64,000 nt of DNA from Parabacteroides distasonis ATCC 8503 (GTDB taxonomy: Bacteria; Bacteroidota; Bacteroidia; Bacteroidales; Tannerellaceae), in contig NC_009615.1 of assembly GCF_000012845.1 (NCBI RefSeq), forward strand, positions 3,186,001-3,250,000. Direction: 5' to 3'. The position numbers and the translations under genes were made by a program. The notes beneath the pieces were generated by a model. It was given only the letters and a program-made list of their open reading frames with translations, searched no databases and was not told where the DNA came from. Positions 53,140 to 60,677 of this stretch are shown here, one piece after another. Position 1 is the first letter of the stretch, and every line of letters starts with the position of its first letter.

Positions 53140-55206
53140 CTAGAAAGCGTAATTAAAATCCAACGGAATAAAGAAACTGACGATTGTTCCGCTCCCCATC
53201 CCCTTCTTCTTGCTTTGGACCGAATAGGTGATCTTCTCTTTATTTCTCCTATTCAACAATAGGATCGTACGGTAAAGGACTTTCGTTCCCATCCCCGTAC
53301 CGTTATGTCCCGCATTCGTAAACGGACGATACCCGGGTCCATTATCCTCTATACGGATATGGATGCCTTTCCCGTCGCGCTCCACGAAAACAGATAATCG
53401 CTTCTCGCCCTCGATCGCACACAAGCCATGTTTCACGGCATTCTCTACGGGTATCTGGATCAGCATGGCCGGGAGATAGATTGCGTCCGTGTCAAGAGAG
53501 GGATCGAGATTCCATTCCAGACGGAAGTCCGGCCCTAATCCTTGCGCCTGCAAATTCAAGTAAGTCCGGACAAAGCGTAATTCTTCCTCCAACGTGATAC
53601 TAAGCTTTTCCGTGATCTCCAAACTACTACGTAACAACTCCACCAATCCGGAAAGTTGCGTACGGCGGGAACTTCCTTCTTCCTCCGAGCTAATCTCCCG
53701 GTTCAATATATTGAATATAAAATGAGGGGATACACGGTTGCGAATACTCTCCATCTTCAGTTTCGTCACCTGATCGACATGGCTTAACCATTGGGCATGC
53801 CGTTTACGTTTCATAAAGTAATAAGCCATGCCGCTGACGATGGACAAGATCACAAAAAGCAAGATCCAAACCCAACGGCTCATTTCCAAGTATTCCATCC
53901 GGCCGGCCTGTTGTTTAATAATAGCCTCCCGCTTGAGTAAAGTCGTATCTTGGCTATAACGCATATCGATCTCGGCGACACGCATCTGGGTTCGTTCGCT
54001 ACGAATATTGTTCTCAATGACGCTATTCTTCGTTTGGTACTCATAGGCACGTCTAAAATCGCCCGTGGTAGCGAAGTAATTCTGCAAGTTCTTATTACGG
54101 ATCACTACCATCTTGGGATCTATGCCTACCGTATCCGTGTAACTCCTCAACAATTGATAAGCCAGCCCGGAGTTCCCCTCTTTTAAGGCTAGCGAAGCCT
54201 TCAGGGTTGTCAAATGGTACAAGGCCGTCTTATTATTATAGGTATGGAAGTACCTAAACCCTTTTTCCAGATAAAAACGAGCGGAATCCAACTGATCCAT
54301 ACATAGATAGATCTCCCCTAAATTGATCTCGCATACGTTGGTATAGAAATCCATATGAGTAGGACGTACCACCTCACGGGCTTTCAAGAACCAAGGAAGC
54401 GCCTCCGCGTATTCTTCCTTGTAATAATAGTAATTTCCCCGGCTATTGCAAAAGGTGAATTTCTCGCTCAAGTTACGAGAATCCAGTTCTTTCTCCGCCA
54501 AACGGTAAAAGTGATCGGATAAGTCAAAGTCCCTCAATTCCATATACGTCTCGCCCAAACCAAAATAAATAGGAAAGGACATCCGATCCATAATACCCAA
54601 TGAATCACTCACGAAAAGAGCTTGGCGAAAGTAGCGGGCTCGCTGATCGTAAGCTCCTTTCCGGGCATATATATCCGCTATATTGATATAAATATCCGGG
54701 ATTTTATGCTCCATCTCACTCTGCCGGATCTCTTGATACGCCTCGGAATAGCAAAGGAGGGCCGAATCCGTTTTATCCAAAAATGAATAATAATTGCCAA
54801 CCGTATTTTTCAGCGTCCCTAAGAGTCCATGTATCTTGGGAGACATCGGTACACGGTCGCAATAATCTATAATTGACCGATGTAAAACAAACCCGGAATC
54901 ATATACACTATTAGCAAAATAAATCTGGCTTTTAGCCGCAAGCAATTTATAATATTTATCGCTATCTTTAGTTAGACTTAAAGCTTCATCCAATGCGGAA
55001 TGAGCATATCGAGGATTCCGGTAAATCGAATCCATAGCCATATGTTCCAAAGAATCAATCCGCAGGTTATCAGAAAAAGCAAATGTTTTTTCCGGTAGCT
55101 TTCCACAAGAAAACAGAAACACAAAATGAAATAGCAATAATAAAATGGACATAAAAGTCATACACACTCTATATTTCGTCATCATCTTGGCGGTTTTAAA
55201 GTTCAT
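53140..55206 (-). CDS. TPR-containing LytS-type histidine kinase without adjacent regulator
   Basis: A 688-residue protein with an N-terminal hydrophobic segment and FLFSCGK (a possible lipobox, residues about 32-38), a long periplasmic TPR region (about 40-410), a membrane segment near 440-465 (WVWILLFVILSIVSGMAYYF), and a His_kinase domain with VSPHFIFNILNREI, PVENAVKHGLC and a GTGMGTKVL-type G-box. Such kinases usually stand beside a LytTR regulator; none is here. The ATG at 55206 is preferred to a TTG at 55212. The Rpn gene, of other strand, lies where the partner might be expected. Confidence 0.88.
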   Translation of the reverse strand: MNFKTAKMMTKYRVCMTFMSILLLLFHFVFLFSCGKLPEKTFAFSDNLRIDSLEHMAMDSIYRNPRYAHSALDEALSLTKDSDKYYKLLAAKSQIYFANSVYDSGFVLHRSIIDYCDRVPMSPKIHGLLGTLKNTVGNYYSFLDKTDSALLCYSEAYQEIRQSEMEHKIPDIYINIADIYARKGAYDQRARYFRQALFVSDSLGIMDRMSFPIYFGLGETYMELRDFDLSDHFYRLAEKELDSRNLSEKFTFCNSRGNYYYYKEEYAEALPWFLKAREVVRPTHMDFYTNVCEINLGEIYLCMDQLDSARFYLEKGFRYFHTYNNKTALYHLTTLKASLALKEGNSGLAYQLLRSYTDTVGIDPKMVVIRNKNLQNYFATTGDFRRAYEYQTKNSVIENNIRSERTQMRVAEIDMRYSQDTTLLKREAIIKQQAGRMEYLEMSRWVWILLFVILSIVSGMAYYFMKRKRHAQWLSHVDQVTKLKMESIRNRVSPHFIFNILNREISSEEEGSSRRTQLSGLVELLRSSLEITEKLSITLEEELRFVRTYLNLQAQGLGPDFRLEWNLDPSLDTDAIYLPAMLIQIPVENAVKHGLCAIEGEKRLSVFVERDGKGIHIRIEDNGPGYRPFTNAGHNGTGMGTKVLYRTILLLNRRNKEKITYSVQSKKKGMGSGTIVSFFIPLDFNYAF

Positions 55207-55270
55207 ATGCAAAAATATTTAAAAATTTAATCTACGCAATTATTTCTCCTAATAAATATCGAAAATCGAT

Positions 55271-55278
55271 TACATTTG
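55271..55278 (+). promoter_or_regulatory. -7 box of the second tricorn-like gene
   Basis: TACATTTG, 22 bp upstream of the ATG at 55300; no convincing -33. Confidence 0.45.
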
Positions 55279-55299
55279 TAAATCTAAAATAGAGTACAC

Positions 55300-58200
55300 A
55301 TGAAAAACTTGATGATTCCTGCGCTGGCGTTATTTTTATCGGCGGCGGCGCAAGCAGACGACAGTCCGTTATGGATGCGTTACTGTGCGATCTCCCCGGA
55401 CGGGCAGACGATCGCGTTTTCTTACCAAGGGGATATCTACACGGTCCCTTCTTCCGGAGGGAAAGCCCGGCAGTTGACAACACATCCGGCTCATGACACC
55501 CGTCCGGTCTGGTCGCCCGACGGACAAAAAATAGCCTTTGCCTCCAACCGTAGCGGTAACTTCGATGTATTCCTCATGAATAAGGAGGGAGGGGAACCCA
55601 AGCGGCTCACCACCCACTCCACAAACGAATATCCCACGACCTTTAAGGATAACGGACACATCTTGTATCTGGCCAACATATTGCAAGATGCCAAGGATAT
55701 CCAATTCCCCGGCACCCGCTTTATGCAAGTCTATGAGATAAGCACGGACGGAGGAAGGCCGGATTTATATTCTTCGTTATACATGGAGAATATAGCCCTC
55801 AGCAAGGATGGCAGTAAGCTATTATACAATGACTATAAAGGTTACGAGGACCCTTGGCGCAAGCATCATCAGTCTTCTATCACCCGTGATATCTGGTTAT
55901 GTACGCTTGGAAAAGACCGCTCTTTCCAGAAAGTAACCACTTTTGGCGGTGAGGATCGTAATCCTGTATGGGCTGCGGATGGGGCGTCTTTCTATTACCT
56001 AAGCGAGGAGAAAGGAAGCTTTAACATCTTCAAGAAAGATTTGGCAGGCAACAGCGAGAAACAAATCACGACGCATACCACCCACCCCGTGCGTTTCCTT
56101 ACCTCCGATAATTCCGGGACTCTATGCTATAGTTACGACGGCGAGATCTATACCGTTAAGGAAGGTCAGAAACCTGCCAAGGTGAATATCCAGATCGTCG
56201 CGGATAAGATCGAGAACGACGTGATCCATCGTCTTCTGACCGATGGAGCTACGGATATCGCCGTCTCCCCGAATGGAAAAGAGGTAGCGTTTATCACTCG
56301 TGGCGATGTTTACGTAACTTCTATTGAATACGAGACGACTCGTCAAATCACGAACACGCCACAACAAGAGCGCAATATAGATTTCAGCCCCGACGGACGT
56401 TCATTGGTATATTCCGCCGAACGGGAAGGAACATGGGGAATCTACGAAAGTAAACTTACACGTGACGAAGATAAGCAATTCACGTACGCCCCGGAATTGA
56501 AAGAGGAGCCTCTTGTCGTCTCCGGACAAACCTCGTTCCAACCCTTATACTCTCCGGATGGTAACGAGGTGGCTTTCCTTGAGAACCGCACCACCTTACG
56601 TGTTATCAACCGAAAGACCAAGCAGGTCCGCACCGTATTGGACGGGAAATACCTCTATTCGTATAGCGATGGAGACCAGCATTTCCAATGGTCGCCAGAC
56701 AGCAAGTGGTTCTTGGTAGATTACATCTCCGTCGGAGGATGGAACAATACGGATATCGCCCTCGTGAAAGCGGACGGTAGCGGCGAGGTAACGAACCTGA
56801 CGGAAAGCGGTTATTCGGATGGCGACGCGAAATGGGTATTAGACGGTAAGGCCATGATCTGGTCCTCCGACCGTGCCGGTTTCCGCAGCCACGGTAGCTG
56901 GGGTGCTGAGCGGGATGTGTACATCATGTTCTTCGACGGTGAGGCTTACGATAAATTCCGCCTCAGTAAAGAAGAACTGGCCTTGGTAGAAGCGGATGAA
57001 AACAAAGATAAGGACGAGGATAAGACATCCGATAAAGATTCCGATAAGAAAAAAGAGGATAAGGATAAGCCTGTAGCCCCCTTGAAGTTTGATTTGGAGA
57101 ACCGCAAGGACCGGATTATTCGCCTGACCGCTAATTCATCCTCATTGGGAGACGCCGTACTCGCCCCGAAAGGAGATAAACTATATTATTGCGCCGCTTT
57201 CGAGAAAGGCTTTGATTTATGGGAACACGACTTGAAGGAAAAGTCCACTAAATTACTGCTCAAGAATGTCGGTCGAGGCACTCTATTCGCCGATAAGAAA
57301 GTAGAGAACCTCTATCTTACCGCCGGCGGCAAACTGAAAAAGATAGAGTTGAAGGATAGCAAGGAAAAACCGATCGCTTTCAAGGCCGAGTTCGCTTATC
57401 GTCCGGCAGAGGAGCGTGCTTATATCTTCCATCACGCTTGGCGTCAAGTCTTGGATAAGTTCTATGATCCGACACTCCGGGGCATGGATTGGAAAGGGTA
57501 TGAGACCGCTTACGCCCGTTTCCTTCCGCATATCAACAACAATTTTGATTTCCAAGAGATGCTTTCCGAGCTATTGGGCGAGTTGAACGGCTCCCATACG
57601 GGCGCTCGTTACAATCCGGGACTAACCGGGCCGGAAACCGCCAGCCTAGGCGCTTTCTTCGATAACGCATACACGGGCGACGGATTGAAGATCGAGGAAA
57701 TCATCGCCAAGGGCCCGCTGACATTGGCCGACAGCCAGATAAAGAAAGGCTGTATCATCGAGAAGATAGACGGAACACCGATAAAGAAAGACGCCGATTA
57801 TTATCCACTGCTAAGCGGTAAAGTCGGTAAGAAAGTAATGCTTTCTGTCTATGATCCTACCAGCAAACAGCGTTTCGAGGAACAGGTAAAAGCGATCAGT
57901 AACGGAGAGCAATCGAACCTCCTTTATAAAAGATGGATCGAGAATTGCCAAGAAACCGTAGATAAATTATCGAACGGGCAAATCGGGTATGTACATGTAA
58001 GAGGTATGAACAGCGAGAGTTTCCGCGAGGTCTATTCCGCCTTATTAGGCCGTTGCCGGAATAAGAAAGCCGTGATCGTGGATACCCGCCATAACGGAGG
58101 TGGCTGGTTGCATGATGATCTGGCTACCTTATTGAGCGGCAAGGAGTATCAGCGCTTCGAGCCTCGCGGACAATACATCGGTAGCGATCCTTACAATAAG

Positions 58201-58530
58201 TGGACCAAACCGTCCTGTGTCTTGATGTGCGAGGATAATTATTCGAACGCTCATGGTTTCCCTTGGGTTTATAAGACCTTAGGTATCGGCAAGCTGATCG
58301 GCGCCCCGGTTCCGGGAACCATGACAGCCGTATGGTGGGAAACGCAAATCGATCCGACCTTGGTGTTCGGTATCCCGCAAGTAGGCGTGAAAGATATGCA
58401 AGGCAATTATCTGGAAAACCAACAATTGCAACCGGATGTCGAGGTGTACAATACTCCCGAGGCGCAGCTCTCCGGCGAGGACACGCAATTAAAAAGAGCG
58501 GTAGAAGTGATGCTGCAAACTGTAAAATAG
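55300..58530 (+). CDS. Tricorn-like S41 peptidase, second copy
   Basis: A 1076-residue secreted protein (signal peptide to about residue 19, SAAAQA). The layout matches the gene at 43076-46309: propeller repeats (TRPVWSPDGQKIAFASN, NIDFSPDGRSLVYSA, FQPLYSPDGNEVAFLEN), a Lys/Asp-rich low-complexity linker (about 565-590), helical core, PDZ domain (IKKGCIIEKIDGTPI) and S41 domain with DTRHNGGGWLHDDL and MCEDNYSNAHGFPWVYK. It should degrade peptides in the periplasm. The two copies are clearly distinct and are 9 kb apart. Confidence 0.9.
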   Translation: MKNLMIPALALFLSAAAQADDSPLWMRYCAISPDGQTIAFSYQGDIYTVPSSGGKARQLTTHPAHDTRPVWSPDGQKIAFASNRSGNFDVFLMNKEGGEPKRLTTHSTNEYPTTFKDNGHILYLANILQDAKDIQFPGTRFMQVYEISTDGGRPDLYSSLYMENIALSKDGSKLLYNDYKGYEDPWRKHHQSSITRDIWLCTLGKDRSFQKVTTFGGEDRNPVWAADGASFYYLSEEKGSFNIFKKDLAGNSEKQITTHTTHPVRFLTSDNSGTLCYSYDGEIYTVKEGQKPAKVNIQIVADKIENDVIHRLLTDGATDIAVSPNGKEVAFITRGDVYVTSIEYETTRQITNTPQQERNIDFSPDGRSLVYSAEREGTWGIYESKLTRDEDKQFTYAPELKEEPLVVSGQTSFQPLYSPDGNEVAFLENRTTLRVINRKTKQVRTVLDGKYLYSYSDGDQHFQWSPDSKWFLVDYISVGGWNNTDIALVKADGSGEVTNLTESGYSDGDAKWVLDGKAMIWSSDRAGFRSHGSWGAERDVYIMFFDGEAYDKFRLSKEELALVEADENKDKDEDKTSDKDSDKKKEDKDKPVAPLKFDLENRKDRIIRLTANSSSLGDAVLAPKGDKLYYCAAFEKGFDLWEHDLKEKSTKLLLKNVGRGTLFADKKVENLYLTAGGKLKKIELKDSKEKPIAFKAEFAYRPAEERAYIFHHAWRQVLDKFYDPTLRGMDWKGYETAYARFLPHINNNFDFQEMLSELLGELNGSHTGARYNPGLTGPETASLGAFFDNAYTGDGLKIEEIIAKGPLTLADSQIKKGCIIEKIDGTPIKKDADYYPLLSGKVGKKVMLSVYDPTSKQRFEEQVKAISNGEQSNLLYKRWIENCQETVDKLSNGQIGYVHVRGMNSESFREVYSALLGRCRNKKAVIVDTRHNGGGWLHDDLATLLSGKEYQRFEPRGQYIGSDPYNKWTKPSCVLMCEDNYSNAHGFPWVYKTLGIGKLIGAPVPGTMTAVWWETQIDPTLVFGIPQVGVKDMQGNYLENQQLQPDVEVYNTPEAQLSGEDTQLKRAVEVMLQTVK

Positions 58531-58537
58531 CTTTTCT

Positions 58538-58640
58538 AGGCCTCGGAAATGACTTTTCAACCTTGTAAAATGCCTTCCGAGGCCTCGGAAACGACTTTTC
58601 AACCTTGCAAGGTGGTTTCCGAGATCTCGGAAGCCTCTTT
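58538..58640. repeat. 42-bp tandem repeat after the S41 gene
   Basis: Two units start at 58538 and 58580 (AGGCCTCGGAAAYGACTTTT then CAACCTTG), and a partial third starts at 58622. The period is 42 bp. The antisense frame codes a 14-residue repeat (RLKSRFRGLGRHF), but it has no start or context as a gene. Confidence 0.8.
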
Positions 58641-58643
58641 CAC

Positions 58644-59270
58644 TCACATCGAACAGAAGAAAGAAACGAAAAACGGAACCGTGAAGTCCACCAAGATCCC
58701 GTGAAAAATGGAGACAAAGACCAAATCCTTTCCGCAATAACGGGTGATAATCGGCAATGTCGTATCCATCGTAGTAGCTCCTCCCGCGCAGATCGGAGAT
58801 AGCCTTCCGAAATATCTAACGAACAACGGAGCGCCCAGCAAGGCGAATATCTCACGGATAATATTAGCGATCAAGGCGATCGTTCCTAACTCCGCCGCCA
58901 ATTGAGCCCCCAGCGTCGGTTCTTTTAGCTCTGTTATCAAGATGGAGGATAATGAATAATAGGCGAAACCGCTTCCGACCGCCAAACAATCGAACACGCT
59001 CCATTTGGTAAGAGCAAGGCTGATCAAGGCCGAGAAGCTCAACGTCCCGATAATAGTAGCCAGAGGCACCAATAAGAGTTTCGGCCGTATGCTCGACAAA
59101 ATCTCTTTCAGTTTCTTATCGCTTCCTATGCTAATCCCTACTTGAAACATCAAGAGGTAAAGTACATAAACCGTTATATCATTCTCGATAATGACCCCGG
59201 GCAGATAACCGCTCCATCCCAGCAAGCACCCCAAGGCAAAGAAGCCCACGACGATCAAACTCCCTTTCAT
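58644..59270 (-). CDS. lysO: LysO-family exporter, C-terminal half protein (second pair)
   Basis: A 208-residue protein with six membrane segments. It has the same motifs as the first pair: LYLLMFQVGISIGSDKKL, DCLAVGSGFAYYSLSSIL, LGTIALIANIIREIFALLG and TMDTTLPIITRYCG. Its start overlaps the stop of the N-terminal half gene by 4 bp. Substrates of the two pairs may differ. Confidence 0.9.
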   Translation of the reverse strand: MKGSLIVVGFFALGCLLGWSGYLPGVIIENDITVYVLYLLMFQVGISIGSDKKLKEILSSIRPKLLLVPLATIIGTLSFSALISLALTKWSVFDCLAVGSGFAYYSLSSILITELKEPTLGAQLAAELGTIALIANIIREIFALLGAPLFVRYFGRLSPICAGGATTMDTTLPIITRYCGKDLVFVSIFHGILVDFTVPFFVSFFCSM

Positions 59271-59545
59271 CCCCGGCTCCTTTCCTTAAAAAAGAAATGA
59301 TAAACTCCCCACGCCGCCAAGACGCTCCCCAACGTACCGGCCGAAGCAATCAACAAGGCTTGCCCGCCCAACGTCGTAAGATTATTCACGATAGACTCAT
59401 TAGCCCCTACCGAAATTCCCAGCAGGAACAAAAGAAGAAGAATCGTATAAGAAATAGGCTTACCGATCTTTTGCAGCAATTCTACTTTACGAAAGAAATA
59501 CCCGACGGCAATGCCGCAGAACATGATTCCGATTACTGTAAACAT
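59267..59545 (-). CDS. lysO: LysO-type exporter, N-terminal half protein (second pair)
   Basis: A 92-residue protein with three membrane segments (IMFCGIAVGYFF, ILLLLFLLGISVGANES, LIASAGTLGSVLAAWGVYHF). It corresponds to the N-terminal half of LysO and starts MFTVIGIM with no extension, unlike the first pair. It lies 55 bp after the anti-sigma-like gene on the same strand but has its own candidate promoter. Confidence 0.85.
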   Translation of the reverse strand: MFTVIGIMFCGIAVGYFFRKVELLQKIGKPISYTILLLLFLLGISVGANESIVNNLTTLGGQALLIASAGTLGSVLAAWGVYHFFFKERSRG

Positions 59546-59564
59546 CCCTTTGTAGTTTTTGCCG

Positions 59565-59595
59565 CGAAGTTAACAGAAACTCACAGTACCACAAA
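59565..59595 (-). promoter_or_regulatory. Candidate promoter of the second lysO pair
   Basis: TTTG (59595-59592), 19 bases, TAACTTCG (59572-59565): one mismatch to the -7 consensus, about 20 nt before the ATG at 59545. Confidence 0.5.
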
Positions 59596-59599
59596 GCGG

Positions 59600-60262
59600 C
59601 TACTTCTTCGTTTTCTTGAATTTCACGGGAATCTGCATACCTCCGGCGTCGGCCATTCCCTCTAACTTATTTCCTTTCTGGGTCATAGTTAAATCTACAG
59701 GCGTTCCATCCACATAAAAAGAACTGGTATAGGTATCTCCTTTCGCCTTGATATCGTTTATCTCCAAGGTACTACCTTGTATATTCACTTTAGCGGTCAA
59801 CTTGCCGTTCTCTTGCTTTATCTGCAAACTGCCATCTTGATATCCATACGGAGCGTCGGGGGCAGAGAAGGACCAATCGCCTACGAGCTTACTGAGATCA
59901 GCGGCTTTATCCTGCGCCGAGATCGCGATACAAAACAAAAGGCATAAAAGGGTGGTAAAGACTTTCTTCATGTTCGTTCCCATAATCTTATGAATTAAAT
60001 GAGTAATAGATTTAAATAACGTTCCAAATGTAGTGATTAATTTTCGATCTTCCGAGATCTGTTCCAATATACGAGCATCAAAATCTTTCCCCAAGGGAGG
60101 CAATGCCTCGGCCTCATGAGATACGAACCAAGCCTTATAGGGCAATAAGTCGGGAGGTATCACCGCTGAGGAGAAAAACCGGCGTAATTCCCGTTCTTCC
60201 TCCACGGATGTGGCGCATTCCCAATATTTATCCAGCAACTTATTTATTCGTTGATAGTCCAT
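59600..60262 (-). CDS. Anti-sigma-factor-like protein fused to a periplasmic domain
   Basis: A 220-residue protein. Residues 1-75 resemble the cytosolic part of Bacteroidales anti-sigma factors (INKLLDKYWECATSVEEERE, PPDLLPYKAWF). A hydrophobic stretch near 100-117 (VFTTLLCLLFCIAISAQ) could be a membrane anchor or, read from the internal Met at 59971, a signal peptide. The last 100 residues are a beta-rich lipocalin-like region (LVGDWSFSAPDAPYGYQDGS, LTMTQKGNKLEGMAD). Either one transmembrane anti-sigma factor or an accidental in-frame fusion of two genes. It follows a shortened sigma gene by 18 bp. Confidence 0.65.
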   Translation of the reverse strand: MDYQRINKLLDKYWECATSVEEERELRRFFSSAVIPPDLLPYKAWFVSHEAEALPPLGKDFDARILEQISEDRKLITTFGTLFKSITHLIHKIMGTNMKKVFTTLLCLLFCIAISAQDKAADLSKLVGDWSFSAPDAPYGYQDGSLQIKQENGKLTAKVNIQGSTLEINDIKAKGDTYTSSFYVDGTPVDLTMTQKGNKLEGMADAGGMQIPVKFKKTKK

Positions 60263-60280
60263 ACACGATCCATAAACAGA

Positions 60281-60538
60281 TTACCTTACCGCATACCGCT
60301 CCATCCTTTCCTTATCTCCGGAATAGGTTTCCCTCAATGCCAGATTACGCGCTACCATCATGCAATAGGAAGGTAAGTTCTCAATGACAATCCAGCTATC
60401 CCGGTCTTCCCAAACCTTAAGCAGGGCTTCCTGAACGATCTGCTCAGACTGCTCCACGTCTCCGGTAATCCGGAAAACAACCCGGAAAAGGTTATTCTTC
60501 AGCGGCAATATCTTTGTCGTAAATTCGTTTGTTCCCAT
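60281..60538 (-). CDS. Shortened ECF-type sigma factor, region 2 only
   Basis: An 85-residue protein whose entire length matches sigma region 2: FRVVFRITGDVEQSEQIVQE, ALLKVWEDRD, LPSYCMMVARNLALRE. A normal ECF sigma factor has about 170-190 residues with a region 4 that binds the -35 element; here a stop follows region 2 after 85 residues. It may be a decayed gene or a small protein that occupies core polymerase or its anti-sigma partner. It is followed by the anti-sigma-like gene. Confidence 0.7.
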   Translation of the reverse strand: MGTNEFTTKILPLKNNLFRVVFRITGDVEQSEQIVQEALLKVWEDRDSWIVIENLPSYCMMVARNLALRETYSGDKERMERYAVR

Positions 60539-60596
60539 ACTTTTTTATCTATAAGACGAGCCAAGCCCGAAAAAGGTTGCAGATTTTAAAAGGAAA

Positions 60597-60628
60597 TTTC
60601 CAATATTCCCCCAAAGCCATTATCTTTG
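60597..60628 (+). promoter_or_regulatory. Promoter of the GH92 gene
   Basis: TTTC (60597-60599 plus C60600), 20 bases, TATCTTTG (60621-60628). It sets the transcript start near 60635 and supports the GTG at 60678 as the start codon. Confidence 0.6.
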
Positions 60629-60677
60629 TGACAGATGATTGATAATTCGCTTATTACAAACTAAATCAATAATAACA

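Noticed and set aside
58489..58737. Antisense ORF of 82 codons with a 14-residue repeat
   Set aside because: It overlaps the ends of two genes, has no start signal, and its repeats are explained by the 42-bp tandem repeat.
60639..60677. Longer start (TTG at 60639) for the GH92 gene
   Set aside because: It lies only about 11 bases after the -7 box and would put 13 extra residues ahead of a good lipoprotein signal.
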